DNA of 41,137 nt. It comes from JADJLQ01 sp964396995. GTDB taxonomy: Bacteria > Bacteroidota > Bacteroidia > Chitinophagales > Saprospiraceae. The stretch is from NCBI GenBank assembly GCA_964396995.1, contig CAYNIG010000009.1:1-41137 (forward strand). The letters run 5' to 3'. Shown in pieces: positions 16,934-25,369 of the stretch. The position numbers and the translations under genes were made by a program. The notes beneath the pieces are model-generated. The model made no database searches. It was not told where the DNA came from and saw only the letters and a list, made by a program, of their open reading frames with translations. Position 1 is the first letter of the stretch. Every line of letters starts with the position of its first letter.

Positions 16934-17662
16934 CTATGCAGCCAGTATTTCCTCCAGTATATGCGGTGAGTCCAATCCTTTAAAATGGTCCAAATGAATT
17001 TTATAATAATCCAGCAATCCAAATAATAATTGTTTTCTGTAGGCTTGTGGAATGATCACCTGATTCAGATCTGAATAGTCCTCATGATAAAGAATTTGGT
17101 GTAAATACAGTGCACAGTCACGGTCGAGGTATTCCCGGTGAAATGGATAACTGGCGGAGAAACAACCTTCGCGCAGATCAAATACATTCTGTTCAGTAGT
17201 ATAATTATCAAGAGGGCAAAAACCCAATTGCCTGGATAGTCCTACCAGGAAATACAAAGGCATGTAGGTGAGTTTGACAGGTATTTCATCACAGATCGTA
17301 AGGCAGGATTTTATCCAATCATACAACTCCTTATCGGTCTCTTTATTAGTAAGGCTTTTTCGGATGAGCTCTATCATAAAAATTCCGATAGCCGTCCGGT
17401 GAATTTCAAACGGTAATGACTGATAAATCTTGGCATATCTGGCTTCTTTAATACGATGCATTGTTTTTTGATCCTGATGATAAAATACCAAATCAAGCTG
17501 GTTCAGGATCTGAAACATTCCCTTCCTTGCATTATTCGTTACACCACCCATGATAAGCGATGCCAGGCCATGATCCCTGGTAAGTATTTGAGTAATGATG
17601 CTGGTCTCACCGTATTTCATCGTTTTTAAAACAATGCCTTCGGTCTCTATCAGAGTAGACAT
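16934..17662 (-). CDS. recO: DNA repair protein RecO
   Basis: 242-aa recombination mediator that works with RecR to load RecA on SSB-coated DNA. The N-terminal OB-fold is clear (IETEGIVLKTMKYGETSIIT, ILTRDHGLASLIMGGV) and the C-terminal helical part follows (LFGLLDYYKIHLDHF). The segment FCPLDNYTTEQNVFDLREGCF is the family core with only two of the cysteines seen in zinc-binding RecO proteins, so a full zinc site is unlikely. The gene is divergent from the Kelch lipoprotein across a 112-base region. Confidence 0.9.
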   Translation of the reverse strand: MSTLIETEGIVLKTMKYGETSIITQILTRDHGLASLIMGGVTNNARKGMFQILNQLDLVFYHQDQKTMHRIKEARYAKIYQSLPFEIHRTAIGIFMIELIRKSLTNKETDKELYDWIKSCLTICDEIPVKLTYMPLYFLVGLSRQLGFCPLDNYTTEQNVFDLREGCFSASYPFHREYLDRDCALYLHQILYHEDYSDLNQVIIPQAYRKQLLFGLLDYYKIHLDHFKGLDSPHILEEILAA

Positions 17663-17667
17663 AGAAA

Positions 17668-17675
17668 CAAAATTA
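17668..17675 (-). promoter_or_regulatory. Candidate -7 box for recO, 6 bases from the start codon
   Basis: TAATTTTG on the minus strand fits TAnnTTTG. Its final G is six bases from the A of the recO ATG (17662), so transcription would start at or next to the start codon, giving a leaderless or nearly leaderless message. Confidence 0.4.
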
Positions 17676-17761
17676 GTATATATTAAGGGTACTTAGCCAG
17701 GGATTATACGTTCAACCATTTAAGGAAATAGAAGAAAAATGGATTAATGCCATCATATCTT

Positions 17762-17769
17762 TACCTTTG
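17762..17769 (+). promoter_or_regulatory. Candidate -7 box for the Kelch lipoprotein gene, 6 bases from the start codon
   Basis: TACCTTTG fits TAnnTTTG and its G lies six bases before the A of the ATG at 17775, the same spacing as the divergent recO box. No purine-rich ribosome site fits in between. Confidence 0.4.
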
Positions 17770-17774
17770 CCGTC

Positions 17775-18728
17775 ATGATAAGGAGTGTTGTATTTTTATT
17801 CTCTTTTTGTATTTTGATAAATGCCTGTAAACAAGGTAGAAAGGATGATACTATAAAGGTGAAAGAGGGGGAGCCAATATCCATTGTCTGGTCAAAAGAG
17901 GTACCAGCCAAACACGATATCATCAATGGTGCCGCTGTCACCTTTAATGATGAAATATATGTATTGGCAGGCGTTGAGGGCAGGCTTATGAAATTCAACC
18001 CGGCTAGCTACCAATGGGTTGACCTGGCGGGTATGCCCTTTCCCCGTACTGAAGCCGGTGTGACTCTCTGGAATGACAGATTAGTAGTGGCAGGGGGTGT
18101 AGGTGATTCAGCTAAAATTTTAAGCAGAGTAGATTATTATGATCTGACCAATCAGGTTTGGAAAATGATGACTCCGCTACCCAGCCCAAGGGTCCGATTA
18201 TCCCTTACGGTATTTAATAATAAAATTTATGCCAATGGTGGTGTTTGTGGTGAGGTTGAACAATTTAATACCAACTGTGAAGAAGTGTTGTTTTACGATG
18301 AAGAATCGAGAAATTGGAATTTGCAGAATAAACTTAAAATGGGAAGATCGGGGCATGTATCGGTCATGGTGGGTGATGGTATGTATATGATTGGCGGTTA
18401 TGGTGCAGACCCTAAAGCCGGTATGGTATACTTAAATCATACCAAAAGAGAATTTGGTTTTATGAATGAAATCCCTACACCCAGAGGAAATTTTGGTGCA
18501 GTAGTGATTGGTGATTATATAGTGACATTTGGAGGAAGGGCTAAATCATCTTTTTCTCCTGCTGAAAAATTTAATACCAAAACTCAAAAATGGGAATCAT
18601 TAAATGACTGCGGCTTTTGGACTGATAGATTTGCTTTTACCCGATGGAAAGATAGAATATATGTATTGGGTGGCTCACAATCTCCAACCCAGGTGTGGAA
18701 AGGGGATATCGTTTTTGCAAAACAATAA
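17775..18728 (+). CDS. Kelch-repeat lipoprotein
   Basis: 317-aa lipoprotein with a signal peptide and lipobox LINAC (lipidated Cys18). The mature part is a Kelch beta-propeller with about five or six blades, each with a GG-containing strand: DEIYVLAGVEG, DRLVVAGGVGD, NKIYANGGVCG, DGMYMIGGYGA, DYIVTFGGRA and DRIYVLGGSQS. Kelch propellers in this setting bind glycans or proteins, or act as sialate mutarotase-like enzymes; no specific activity can be claimed. The gene precedes GH31 in the same direction with a 44-base gap, so it probably belongs to the same glycan-processing unit. Confidence 0.86.
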   Translation: MIRSVVFLFSFCILINACKQGRKDDTIKVKEGEPISIVWSKEVPAKHDIINGAAVTFNDEIYVLAGVEGRLMKFNPASYQWVDLAGMPFPRTEAGVTLWNDRLVVAGGVGDSAKILSRVDYYDLTNQVWKMMTPLPSPRVRLSLTVFNNKIYANGGVCGEVEQFNTNCEEVLFYDEESRNWNLQNKLKMGRSGHVSVMVGDGMYMIGGYGADPKAGMVYLNHTKREFGFMNEIPTPRGNFGAVVIGDYIVTFGGRAKSSFSPAEKFNTKTQKWESLNDCGFWTDRFAFTRWKDRIYVLGGSQSPTQVWKGDIVFAKQ

Positions 18729-18772
18729 TAACCCGGTAATAAATAACCAATTTAAAAATCAATCCTTAGTAT

Positions 18773-21151
18773 ATGCTTTTGAGTAAGACAAATAGAGTTA
18801 TTACTCTGTTTTTTTCATTTATGTCACTGGCAGGCCAGAGTCAGTCGGTGCAAAAATTGATGAATGAACCAGTTGACTTATCTGCCGATTTTAAAGATTA
18901 TACCAATACCTATTTTCTTGCTGACAGCCTGGTAGACTTTGATCCATCCACAGCCATCGGACAGGTACTTTGGCGAAGAGCAGAATATTTTCCTGCTCAT
19001 GCTTTCAACTATACCCAACATGGGCTGAAGCGTACTGCCCAGAATGAATTTCCGGCAAGAGAGTATGCCCAGGATCCAATTTGGAAATTTAACCTTGAAT
19101 TTATAGATTCCCGTACAGTTAGAATTCAAATGCAGACCGGTGTCACCAAGCCCCAATTGGCAGATCATCTAATGATTCCAGGCGAAATACCGGCAAGTAA
19201 GGATTGGAAATATCAGCCCATCAATGGAGGGCACGAGTATAAAAGTGTGCATGGAAGCGTACGAATCAACACTTACCCCTGGAGTGTTCAAATATTGGAT
19301 TCCCATGGTAAATTGCTTACAAAGACAAAACATTCTTCTGATAATGCAGGCTTTTGTCAAAACCTTCCCTTTTGTTATGTGAGGAGAGCTGCAGATTACT
19401 CACGCAGTGTTGGAGCGGTTTTCTCTCTGTCGCCAGATGAAAAAATTTATGGTTTCGGGGAATCATTCAGTAAGCTGAATAAAATCGGTCAAAAAGTTCA
19501 ATTGTATACCTGTGATCCAAATGGAGTGGAAACCAATTTTATGTATAAACCCATACCCTTTTTTATGAGCAATAAAGGATACGGAATGTTTATGCATACA
19601 TCCAGCCCCATCACTTGCGATATCGGGCAATCTTACGGGGCAAATAATGCATTACTGATAGGTGATGAGTCACTGGATTTGTTTGTATTTCTTGGAAAGC
19701 CCAAAGAAGTGCTGGAAGAATACACCAACCTGACAGGCAAAGCCCCAATGCCACCGCTCTGGAGTTTTGGGTTATGGATGAGTCGCATTACTTATTTTTC
19801 AGAAAAGGATGGCAGAGATGTAGCCGCCAAACTCAGGGAGCATAAAATCCCTGCTGATGTATTGCATTTTGATACCGGATGGTTCGAAACGGATTGGCAA
19901 TGCGACTATGAGTTTTCAAAGTCACGATTTCCCAATGCCGTTGGAATGATACGCGACCTGGAGAATAATGGGTTTAAAACCTGTTTGTGGCAGCTCCCTT
20001 ATTTTGTGCCAAAAAACAAACTATTCAATGAAATAGTGCAGCAAGACCTGTATGTAAAAAACAACAAAGGCAATGTACCTTTTGAAGATGCGGTGCTGGA
20101 TTTTACCAATACCAGGACAATAAACTGGTACACTGATAAAATCAAAGGATTATTGGATATGGGAGTTTCTGCCATTAAAGTGGATTTTGGCGAAGCCGCT
20201 CCTTATGATGGTTTGTATTCCAACGGTCGTACGGGTTTTTATGAACATAATCTTTATCCTTTACGATATAATAAAATAGTATCTGATTTGACTAAAGACA
20301 TCAACGACGAAAGAATCATTTGGGCCAGAAGCACCTGGGCAGGAAGCCAACGGTATCCCATTCATTGGGGTGGGGATGCAGAGTCGTCAGATATGGGTAT
20401 GGAAGCTCAACTTCGTGGAGGTTTGTCATTGGGTCTCAGCGGATTTACATTTTGGAGTCACGATATAGGAGGATTTACAAAACGTACTCCTGAAGATTTG
20501 TACAGGAGATGGTTGCCGTTTGGTATATTTTCATCGCATACACGCTGTCATGGCCAACCTCCAAAAGAACCATGGGACTATAACCCTGCATTTGAAGATT
20601 ATTTTAGATCCGCAGTGGAATTAAAATACCAGCTGATGCCGTATGTATATACTCAGTCTTTGATATCTGCCAAAAAAGGCTGGCCTGTAATACGATCGCT
20701 GTTCTTCGAATTCCCCTATGATCAGGGCAGCTGGGATATAGATAATGAATATATGTTTGGTGAAAACATGTTGATTGCTCCTATTTTTGAAACAGGAAGT
20801 ACTTCCAGGTCAGTATATCTGCCAAAAGGGAATTGGATTGATTTTCAAACCAAAAAAAGTTTTGCGGGCGGATGGCATACCCTGCAATCAGATAAACTGA
20901 ATTGTATAATTATGGTAAAGGAAGGCACCGTAATTCCTGTTTTAAAAACAGCCCAGCATACCGGAGAATTGGATTGGAATACGATTAATTTATACACCTA
21001 TGGAAATACAGGTAATTGGCTTGGTTACCTGGCCTACCCGAATCAAATTGAAATACACGATCTCAGGCTTGCACAAAAGCCAAAGAAGGCAATCTTGCCG
21101 GTGAAATCATTCCCTTCACGATCTACATTTTTGATTCAGGAAAATAAATAA
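18773..21151 (+). CDS. Glycoside hydrolase family 31 (alpha-xylosidase/alpha-glucosidase type)
   Basis: 792-aa exported glycosidase; residues 1-~23 form a signal peptide (ending SLAGQSQS). The barrel motifs of GH31 are all visible: DVLHFDTGWFETDWQCDYEF, the nucleophile in AIKVDFGEAAP (D471) and the acid/base Asp in HWGGDAESSDMG (D535). The KVDFGE and HWGGD patterns resemble the YicI-like alpha-xylosidases, so an alpha-xyloside from xyloglucan is a reasonable guess; alpha-glucoside remains possible. It follows the Kelch lipoprotein by 44 bases and precedes the SGNH hydrolase by 59, suggesting a three-gene operon. Confidence 0.92.
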   Translation: MLLSKTNRVITLFFSFMSLAGQSQSVQKLMNEPVDLSADFKDYTNTYFLADSLVDFDPSTAIGQVLWRRAEYFPAHAFNYTQHGLKRTAQNEFPAREYAQDPIWKFNLEFIDSRTVRIQMQTGVTKPQLADHLMIPGEIPASKDWKYQPINGGHEYKSVHGSVRINTYPWSVQILDSHGKLLTKTKHSSDNAGFCQNLPFCYVRRAADYSRSVGAVFSLSPDEKIYGFGESFSKLNKIGQKVQLYTCDPNGVETNFMYKPIPFFMSNKGYGMFMHTSSPITCDIGQSYGANNALLIGDESLDLFVFLGKPKEVLEEYTNLTGKAPMPPLWSFGLWMSRITYFSEKDGRDVAAKLREHKIPADVLHFDTGWFETDWQCDYEFSKSRFPNAVGMIRDLENNGFKTCLWQLPYFVPKNKLFNEIVQQDLYVKNNKGNVPFEDAVLDFTNTRTINWYTDKIKGLLDMGVSAIKVDFGEAAPYDGLYSNGRTGFYEHNLYPLRYNKIVSDLTKDINDERIIWARSTWAGSQRYPIHWGGDAESSDMGMEAQLRGGLSLGLSGFTFWSHDIGGFTKRTPEDLYRRWLPFGIFSSHTRCHGQPPKEPWDYNPAFEDYFRSAVELKYQLMPYVYTQSLISAKKGWPVIRSLFFEFPYDQGSWDIDNEYMFGENMLIAPIFETGSTSRSVYLPKGNWIDFQTKKSFAGGWHTLQSDKLNCIIMVKEGTVIPVLKTAQHTGELDWNTINLYTYGNTGNWLGYLAYPNQIEIHDLRLAQKPKKAILPVKSFPSRSTFLIQENK

Positions 21152-21210
21152 TATACTATCTTGGATCAACTTATTGATAATTCTGCTACATACCATAAAT
21201 TTTATCGATC

Positions 21211-21930
21211 ATGAATAAAAGAACATTTATAAAAACCGGCTTGATGGGAACTATGGCCAGTCCATTTATTTCACTCGATCAGTGGAAAGATGACGGCAAA
21301 ACCACCATATTATTCCAGGGTGATTCCATCACAGATGCCGGCAGAGATAAAGCACAGTATTATGCCAATAATGCTTCAGGACTGGGTACCGGCTATGTAC
21401 ACATGGCCAGCGCTACTTTATTGGAAAAATTTCCAGAGCGTCATTTGCGCATTTACAACAGGGGTATCTCGGGTCATAAAGTATTTCAATTGGCTGGCCG
21501 ATGGGATGATGATGCATTGAATTTAAAACCGGATGTACTCAGTATATTGATAGGTGTAAATGATTTTTGGCATACTCTATCCGGCGGATATAATGGTACA
21601 GTAGATATATATGAAACCGATCTGCGTGCATTACTCAAGCGTACTAAAGATGCCTTACCACAAGTAAGGCTTATCTTAGGTGAACCATTTGTTGTGCGGG
21701 GCGGCACTGCCGTGGGTGATGCCAAATGGGATACCGTCTTCAAAGCCTACCAGGTTGCGTGCAAAAAAGTAGCTACCGATTTTAAGGCCTCTTTTATTCC
21801 TTATCAGAGTATTTTTGATTCTGTGATGAACAAGGGTGGTGCTGCCTACTGGTGTCCTGATGGTGTGCATCCATCATTGGCAGGTGCCCGCCTCATGGCT
21901 AATGCCTGGATAAAAGCCTATGAGCAATAA
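21211..21930 (+). CDS. SGNH/GDSL-family hydrolase (esterase), exported
   Basis: 239-aa hydrolase with all four SGNH blocks: block I FQGDSITDAG (nucleophile Ser), block II NRGISGHKV (Gly), block III IGVNDFWHT (Asn) and block V DGVHPSLAG (Asp and His). The N-terminus MNKRTFIKTGLMGTMASPF is a twin-arginine-like signal with a KR pair. Relatives often remove acetyl groups from plant polysaccharides, which fits its position directly after GH31. The exact ester substrate is not predictable. Confidence 0.88.
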   Translation: MNKRTFIKTGLMGTMASPFISLDQWKDDGKTTILFQGDSITDAGRDKAQYYANNASGLGTGYVHMASATLLEKFPERHLRIYNRGISGHKVFQLAGRWDDDALNLKPDVLSILIGVNDFWHTLSGGYNGTVDIYETDLRALLKRTKDALPQVRLILGEPFVVRGGTAVGDAKWDTVFKAYQVACKKVATDFKASFIPYQSIFDSVMNKGGAAYWCPDGVHPSLAGARLMANAWIKAYEQ

Positions 21931-22062
21931 TCTTTCCTGAAACCAGGTTTGAAGAAAGCATTGTTTAAAAGCAAAGCAAGGGTTCGATTGTGGTATCATA
22001 GAGATATGAAAACAAAATAACCTTACCGGTGTATTGAAATTACATTTCCGATAATTTTTGTT

Positions 22063-22695
22063 ATGAGCACAACAGACTTTAAAAAATATTTTCCTTCGTT
22101 AAGCGAGGTTCAGTTAGATCAATTGACTAAACTGGAACCATTTTATAAAGAGTGGAATGAAAAGATAAATCTAATTTCCCGTAAGGATATGGATGCATTT
22201 ATGATTCATCATGTTTTGCATAGTCTCACCTTGGTTAAGTTTATGAAATTTCGCGAAGGAACGGAAATACTGGACCTGGGTACCGGTGGCGGTTTTCCGG
22301 GAATTCCCTTAGCTATATTTTTTCCTGAAGTAAAATTTCATCTGATCGATGGCACGGGTAAAAAAATTGTGGTTGTAAATGAGGCTATCAGACATTTGGG
22401 ATTAGAAAATACCAAAGCTGACCATATTCGCATAGAGCAATTAGACACCAAATACGATTTTATTACAGCGCGTGCGGTCACTGAGATGGCTGACCTCCTG
22501 CGCATCACACGCAAATACATCAAACCAAAACAAATCAACGCCCGGCCTAATGGCCTGATTGCATACAAAGGATATCCACTGCGGGATGAAGCTAAGGCAT
22601 TGAAGACCAGGGCACATGAAATTTTTGTCTTGTCTGATCATTTCAAAGAGGAATATTTTAAGGAGAAATGTATAGTTTATGTGCCGATGTACTAA
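22063..22695 (+). CDS. rsmG: 16S rRNA (guanine(527)-N7)-methyltransferase RsmG
   Basis: 210-aa SAM-dependent methyltransferase that modifies G527 of 16S rRNA; loss of its activity is known to give low-level streptomycin resistance in other bacteria. The SAM site is ILDLGTGGGFPGIPLAI, preceded by EWNEKINLISRKD and HHVLHSL, and followed by HLIDGTGKKIVVVNE and DFITARAV. The length and motifs are normal. It is convergent with the YeeE/YedE pair; a short GTATG/CATAC hairpin at 22702-22717 may end both transcripts. Confidence 0.94.
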   Translation: MSTTDFKKYFPSLSEVQLDQLTKLEPFYKEWNEKINLISRKDMDAFMIHHVLHSLTLVKFMKFREGTEILDLGTGGGFPGIPLAIFFPEVKFHLIDGTGKKIVVVNEAIRHLGLENTKADHIRIEQLDTKYDFITARAVTEMADLLRITRKYIKPKQINARPNGLIAYKGYPLRDEAKALKTRAHEIFVLSDHFKEEYFKEKCIVYVPMY

Positions 22696-22818
22696 AAAAA
22701 CGTATGTTTTTTCATACTCACAAACAGCCTAAATCATTTTTGATGTTTCTTACCTGAGTCCTTTTGACCCTTTTGTTGTTCTTACTCAAGTCAGAGTACA
22801 CATCGCTATTTTTCCCCC

Positions 22819-23343
22819 TCAATGAGGCAAATTTTTCCTTAGTCTTCCATATACATAAGTACCTCCAATCGCTGCCAATATAGTTGCTAAGGTGACCGTG
22901 CTACCTGCCCCTATTTGTGCATACAAAGGTCCGGGGCATGCACCGGTAAGTGCCCAGCCAAAGCCAAACATTAATCCTCCATAGATTTGCCCTTTGCTAA
23001 AAGGACGGATAGGCAAGTCTATCTTGTCACCGTCGATGGTAGTAAGTTTCATTTTTTTAATGATGAACACCGATACGATACCGGTTACTACTGCAGATCC
23101 GATCACTCCGTACATATGAAAAGATTGTAACAGGAACATTTCCTGTATCCTGTACCAGCTGATTACTTCGGATTTTACTAAAATGATTCCAAATGCAATA
23201 CCTGCAATGGTATACTTTATAAATGCAATGAATGGTTTTTGAGCATCGTGTATCTCATCAGCCGATGTAGTATTAAGAGAGGCGGCTTCAAAATCTGTAT
23301 TTTGATCAACAGGTTTTTTTGGAGAGGTTTGTATTTCTGGCAT
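22819..23343 (-). CDS. YeeE/YedE-type sulfur transporter, second half (DUF6691-like)
   Basis: 174-aa membrane protein, the downstream member of a split YeeE/YedE pair. It begins with a polar ~40-residue N-terminus rather than a signal. Hydrophobic helices follow, and the family signature GFGWALTGACPGPLYAQIGAG (in parts: GFGWALTG, ACPGPLYAQ) carries the conserved Cys seen in YeeE-type thiosulfate channels. Many such proteins import sulfur compounds; substrate not proven here. The start lies 4 bases after the stop of its partner gene, so they are almost certainly translated from one mRNA. Confidence 0.82.
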   Translation of the reverse strand: MPEIQTSPKKPVDQNTDFEAASLNTTSADEIHDAQKPFIAFIKYTIAGIAFGIILVKSEVISWYRIQEMFLLQSFHMYGVIGSAVVTGIVSVFIIKKMKLTTIDGDKIDLPIRPFSKGQIYGGLMFGFGWALTGACPGPLYAQIGAGSTVTLATILAAIGGTYVYGRLRKNLPH

Positions 23344-23347
23344 GGGG

Positions 23348-23911
23348 TTAGGCTCTTAAAATGAATGGTAAAAATAAATGAGTCATTAAAAATCCTCCGA
23401 CCATAAAACATACCGTGGCTAAAAGTGATGGCCATTGAAGATAAGATAAACCCATGATGGAATGCCCGCTGGTACAGCCGCCTGCATACCGGGTACCAAA
23501 GCCAACCAAAAATCCTCCGACAATAATCATAATAAATCCCCTGACAGTCAAAAGGGATGACCAATTAAAGATGGCCCCGGGCCATTGGGTATTGGACACG
23601 GCTATACCGTATTCTTCCAGGTTTTGTTGCAAAGCAGGATGTATCACCATGGCAGCATCGGTACTAAGATAGCTGGCAGCGACCAATCCGCCCACTAAAA
23701 CTCCACCGGTAAAATACAGGTTCCATTTTTCTTGTCTCCAGTCATATTTGAAATAGTCCAGGTTAGACGGAATTACAGCAGCACAAATATGCCGCAAAGA
23801 AGAACTGATTCCAAAGGCTTTATTTCCCAATAATAAAAGTAAAGGAACCATCAGTCCGATCATAGGTCCGGCTACATACCAGGGCCATGGTTGTAAAATT
23901 TTATCTACCAT
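23348..23911 (-). CDS. YeeE/YedE-type sulfur transporter, first half
   Basis: 187-aa membrane protein with about five helices and the conserved motif GTRYAGGCTSGHSIMGLSYLQ (in parts: GTRYAGGC, TSGHSIMGLS), whose Cys is the expected substrate-path residue of the YeeE/YedE family. Together with the downstream 174-aa gene it probably builds one transporter equivalent to a full-length YeeE. No rhodanese or other sulfur-metabolism gene is adjacent; the isc cluster lies ~10 kb away on the same strand. Confidence 0.85.
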   Translation of the reverse strand: MVDKILQPWPWYVAGPMIGLMVPLLLLLGNKAFGISSSLRHICAAVIPSNLDYFKYDWRQEKWNLYFTGGVLVGGLVAASYLSTDAAMVIHPALQQNLEEYGIAVSNTQWPGAIFNWSSLLTVRGFIMIIVGGFLVGFGTRYAGGCTSGHSIMGLSYLQWPSLLATVCFMVGGFLMTHLFLPFILRA

Positions 23912-24094
23912 TTAGCGTATAAAATGTTGGTTTAGACAGGCAAGTATATGATTTTTCAACCAAAGGATACTAAAACAGCTATTAAATTCTCACCTATTCT
24001 TGTCAGGTCATGGAATTTTATCAGACTGTGGGTTTTAGTATTAAACTATTGTTAATCCTGATATGAAATGAATTAAAACGGTATACCCGACTGT

Positions 24095-24102
24095 TAATTT
24101 TG
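24095..24102 (+). promoter_or_regulatory. Candidate -7 box for the HtrA protease gene
   Basis: TAATTTTG matches TAnnTTTG, 29 bases before the ATG at 24131, leaving room for a short A/G-rich leader. Confidence 0.4.
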
Positions 24103-24130
24103 CATCTGTACTATAAAAAGACAAGAAAGA

Positions 24131-25258
24131 ATGAAATCGAGACTAGTATTCATGCTAACCGTAGTATCTCTAAGCCTGATGACAACCCTACAGGGGCAAA
24201 CAATGGCTAATACCACAGGCAAAGGAAATGTAGTATATGTACCTTTTGACTTCACTGTAGCTGCCGAAAAGGCGAAAGAATCGGTAGTGTATATAGAAGT
24301 GAAGTCCGATCCACTGGCCCAGCGAAAGCGACAAGAGAATTCTACCCGAAGAAGAGTGCCACAAGACCTGGAAGATTTTTTCAGTTTTGACTTATTTAGA
24401 AATTTTCAGTTTGATGCTCCTAAAGAGGGTAAGGGATCCGGCGTGATCTTATCCCAGGATGGTTATATTGTCACCAATAATCATGTAGTTAATGGTGCCG
24501 ATGAAATAAAAGTAAAAACGTATGATGACAAAGAATATACTGCCAATAAAATAGGTGTGGATCCCAGTACCGACCTGGCATTATTAAAAATAGAAGCGAA
24601 AGGATTGTCTGCCATTGAAATTGGCAACAGCGACAAACTCAAAGTAGGTGAATGGGTGCTGGCGGTGGGCAATCCATACAGCCTTGACTTTACGGTGACT
24701 GCCGGAATAGTGAGCGCAAAAGGAAGAAACAAACTAAATCTGATCAAGGATTCCAAACCAATAGAAGAATTCATTCAGACCGATGCAGCCGTAAACCCGG
24801 GCAATAGTGGCGGTGCTTTAGTGGATGTACAGGGAAAATTAGTTGGAATCAATACCGCTATATACTCACCTAATGGCAGCTATGCAGGGTATTCATTTGC
24901 CATCCCGGTAAACCTGATGCAGCGGGTCATAAATGAAATAAAAGAAAATGGGTCACTGGAAAGAGTAGGTAGCCTGGGTATCGAGGTGCATGAAATAGAT
25001 GAGGAATTGGCCAAAGAACAAAGACTCCCAAGTAAAAAAGGACTGCTGGTGAAAACAGTACAGGAAGGCAGCATTGCCGACTATGCAGGCCTTGTGCCGG
25101 ATGATATTATTTTACAGGTTGATGGCAAAGAGGTAAATACTTTTGATGAATTGGTTTCTATCCGGGATGATTCCAGAGTAGGTCAGACATTAAGCTTCAA
25201 AATTATGCGTAATAATGAAGTGAAAAACATGCCTGTAAAAATGAGAAAGAAAATATAA
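24131..25258 (+). CDS. HtrA/Deg-family serine protease with one PDZ domain
   Basis: 375-aa envelope protease. A signal peptide (residues ~1-23, ending LQGQT) precedes a trypsin-like domain with catalytic triad H118 (NNHVVNGADE), D148 (DPSTDLALLKIE) and S226 (NPGNSGGALVD). A single PDZ domain occupies ~275-370 (GLLVKTVQEGSIADYAGLVPDD, in parts GLLVKTVQEG and SIADYAGLVPDD). Family members DegP/DegQ have two PDZ domains and ~450-500 aa; one PDZ domain resembles DegS, but here the leader looks cleavable. Expected role: degradation of misfolded periplasmic proteins. It is transcribed alone and ends at a strong terminator. Confidence 0.92.
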   Translation: MKSRLVFMLTVVSLSLMTTLQGQTMANTTGKGNVVYVPFDFTVAAEKAKESVVYIEVKSDPLAQRKRQENSTRRRVPQDLEDFFSFDLFRNFQFDAPKEGKGSGVILSQDGYIVTNNHVVNGADEIKVKTYDDKEYTANKIGVDPSTDLALLKIEAKGLSAIEIGNSDKLKVGEWVLAVGNPYSLDFTVTAGIVSAKGRNKLNLIKDSKPIEEFIQTDAAVNPGNSGGALVDVQGKLVGINTAIYSPNGSYAGYSFAIPVNLMQRVINEIKENGSLERVGSLGIEVHEIDEELAKEQRLPSKKGLLVKTVQEGSIADYAGLVPDDIILQVDGKEVNTFDELVSIRDDSRVGQTLSFKIMRNNEVKNMPVKMRKKI

Positions 25259-25292
25259 TTTTTAGCATAGCATTTAAGGTTTTCGTTTTTTC

Positions 25293-25323
25293 AAAGCCCG
25301 AGGAGATGTCTTCGGGCTTTTTT
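25293..25323 (+). terminator. Intrinsic terminator after htrA
   Basis: AAAGCCCGA (25293-25301) pairs with TCGGGCTTT (25312-25320) across a 10-base loop and is followed by a T-run. Classical rho-independent form, 35 bases after the protease stop codon. Confidence 0.85.
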
Positions 25324-25351
25324 GCGTACTGCAATTGTGTAGTACGATTGT

Positions 25352-25359
25352 TATCTTTG
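25352..25359 (+). promoter_or_regulatory. Candidate -7 box for pheT
   Basis: TATCTTTG matches TAnnTTTG and lies 11 bases before the pheT ATG (25370). The leader would be only about 5 bases. It directly follows the htrA terminator, supporting an independent promoter here. Confidence 0.45.
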
Positions 25360-25369
25360 GCCCCGTATT

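Noticed and set aside
22702..22717. GTATG/CATAC hairpin as a strong bidirectional terminator
   Set aside because: The stem is only five base pairs with an AT-rich loop, so it is too weak to call by itself.
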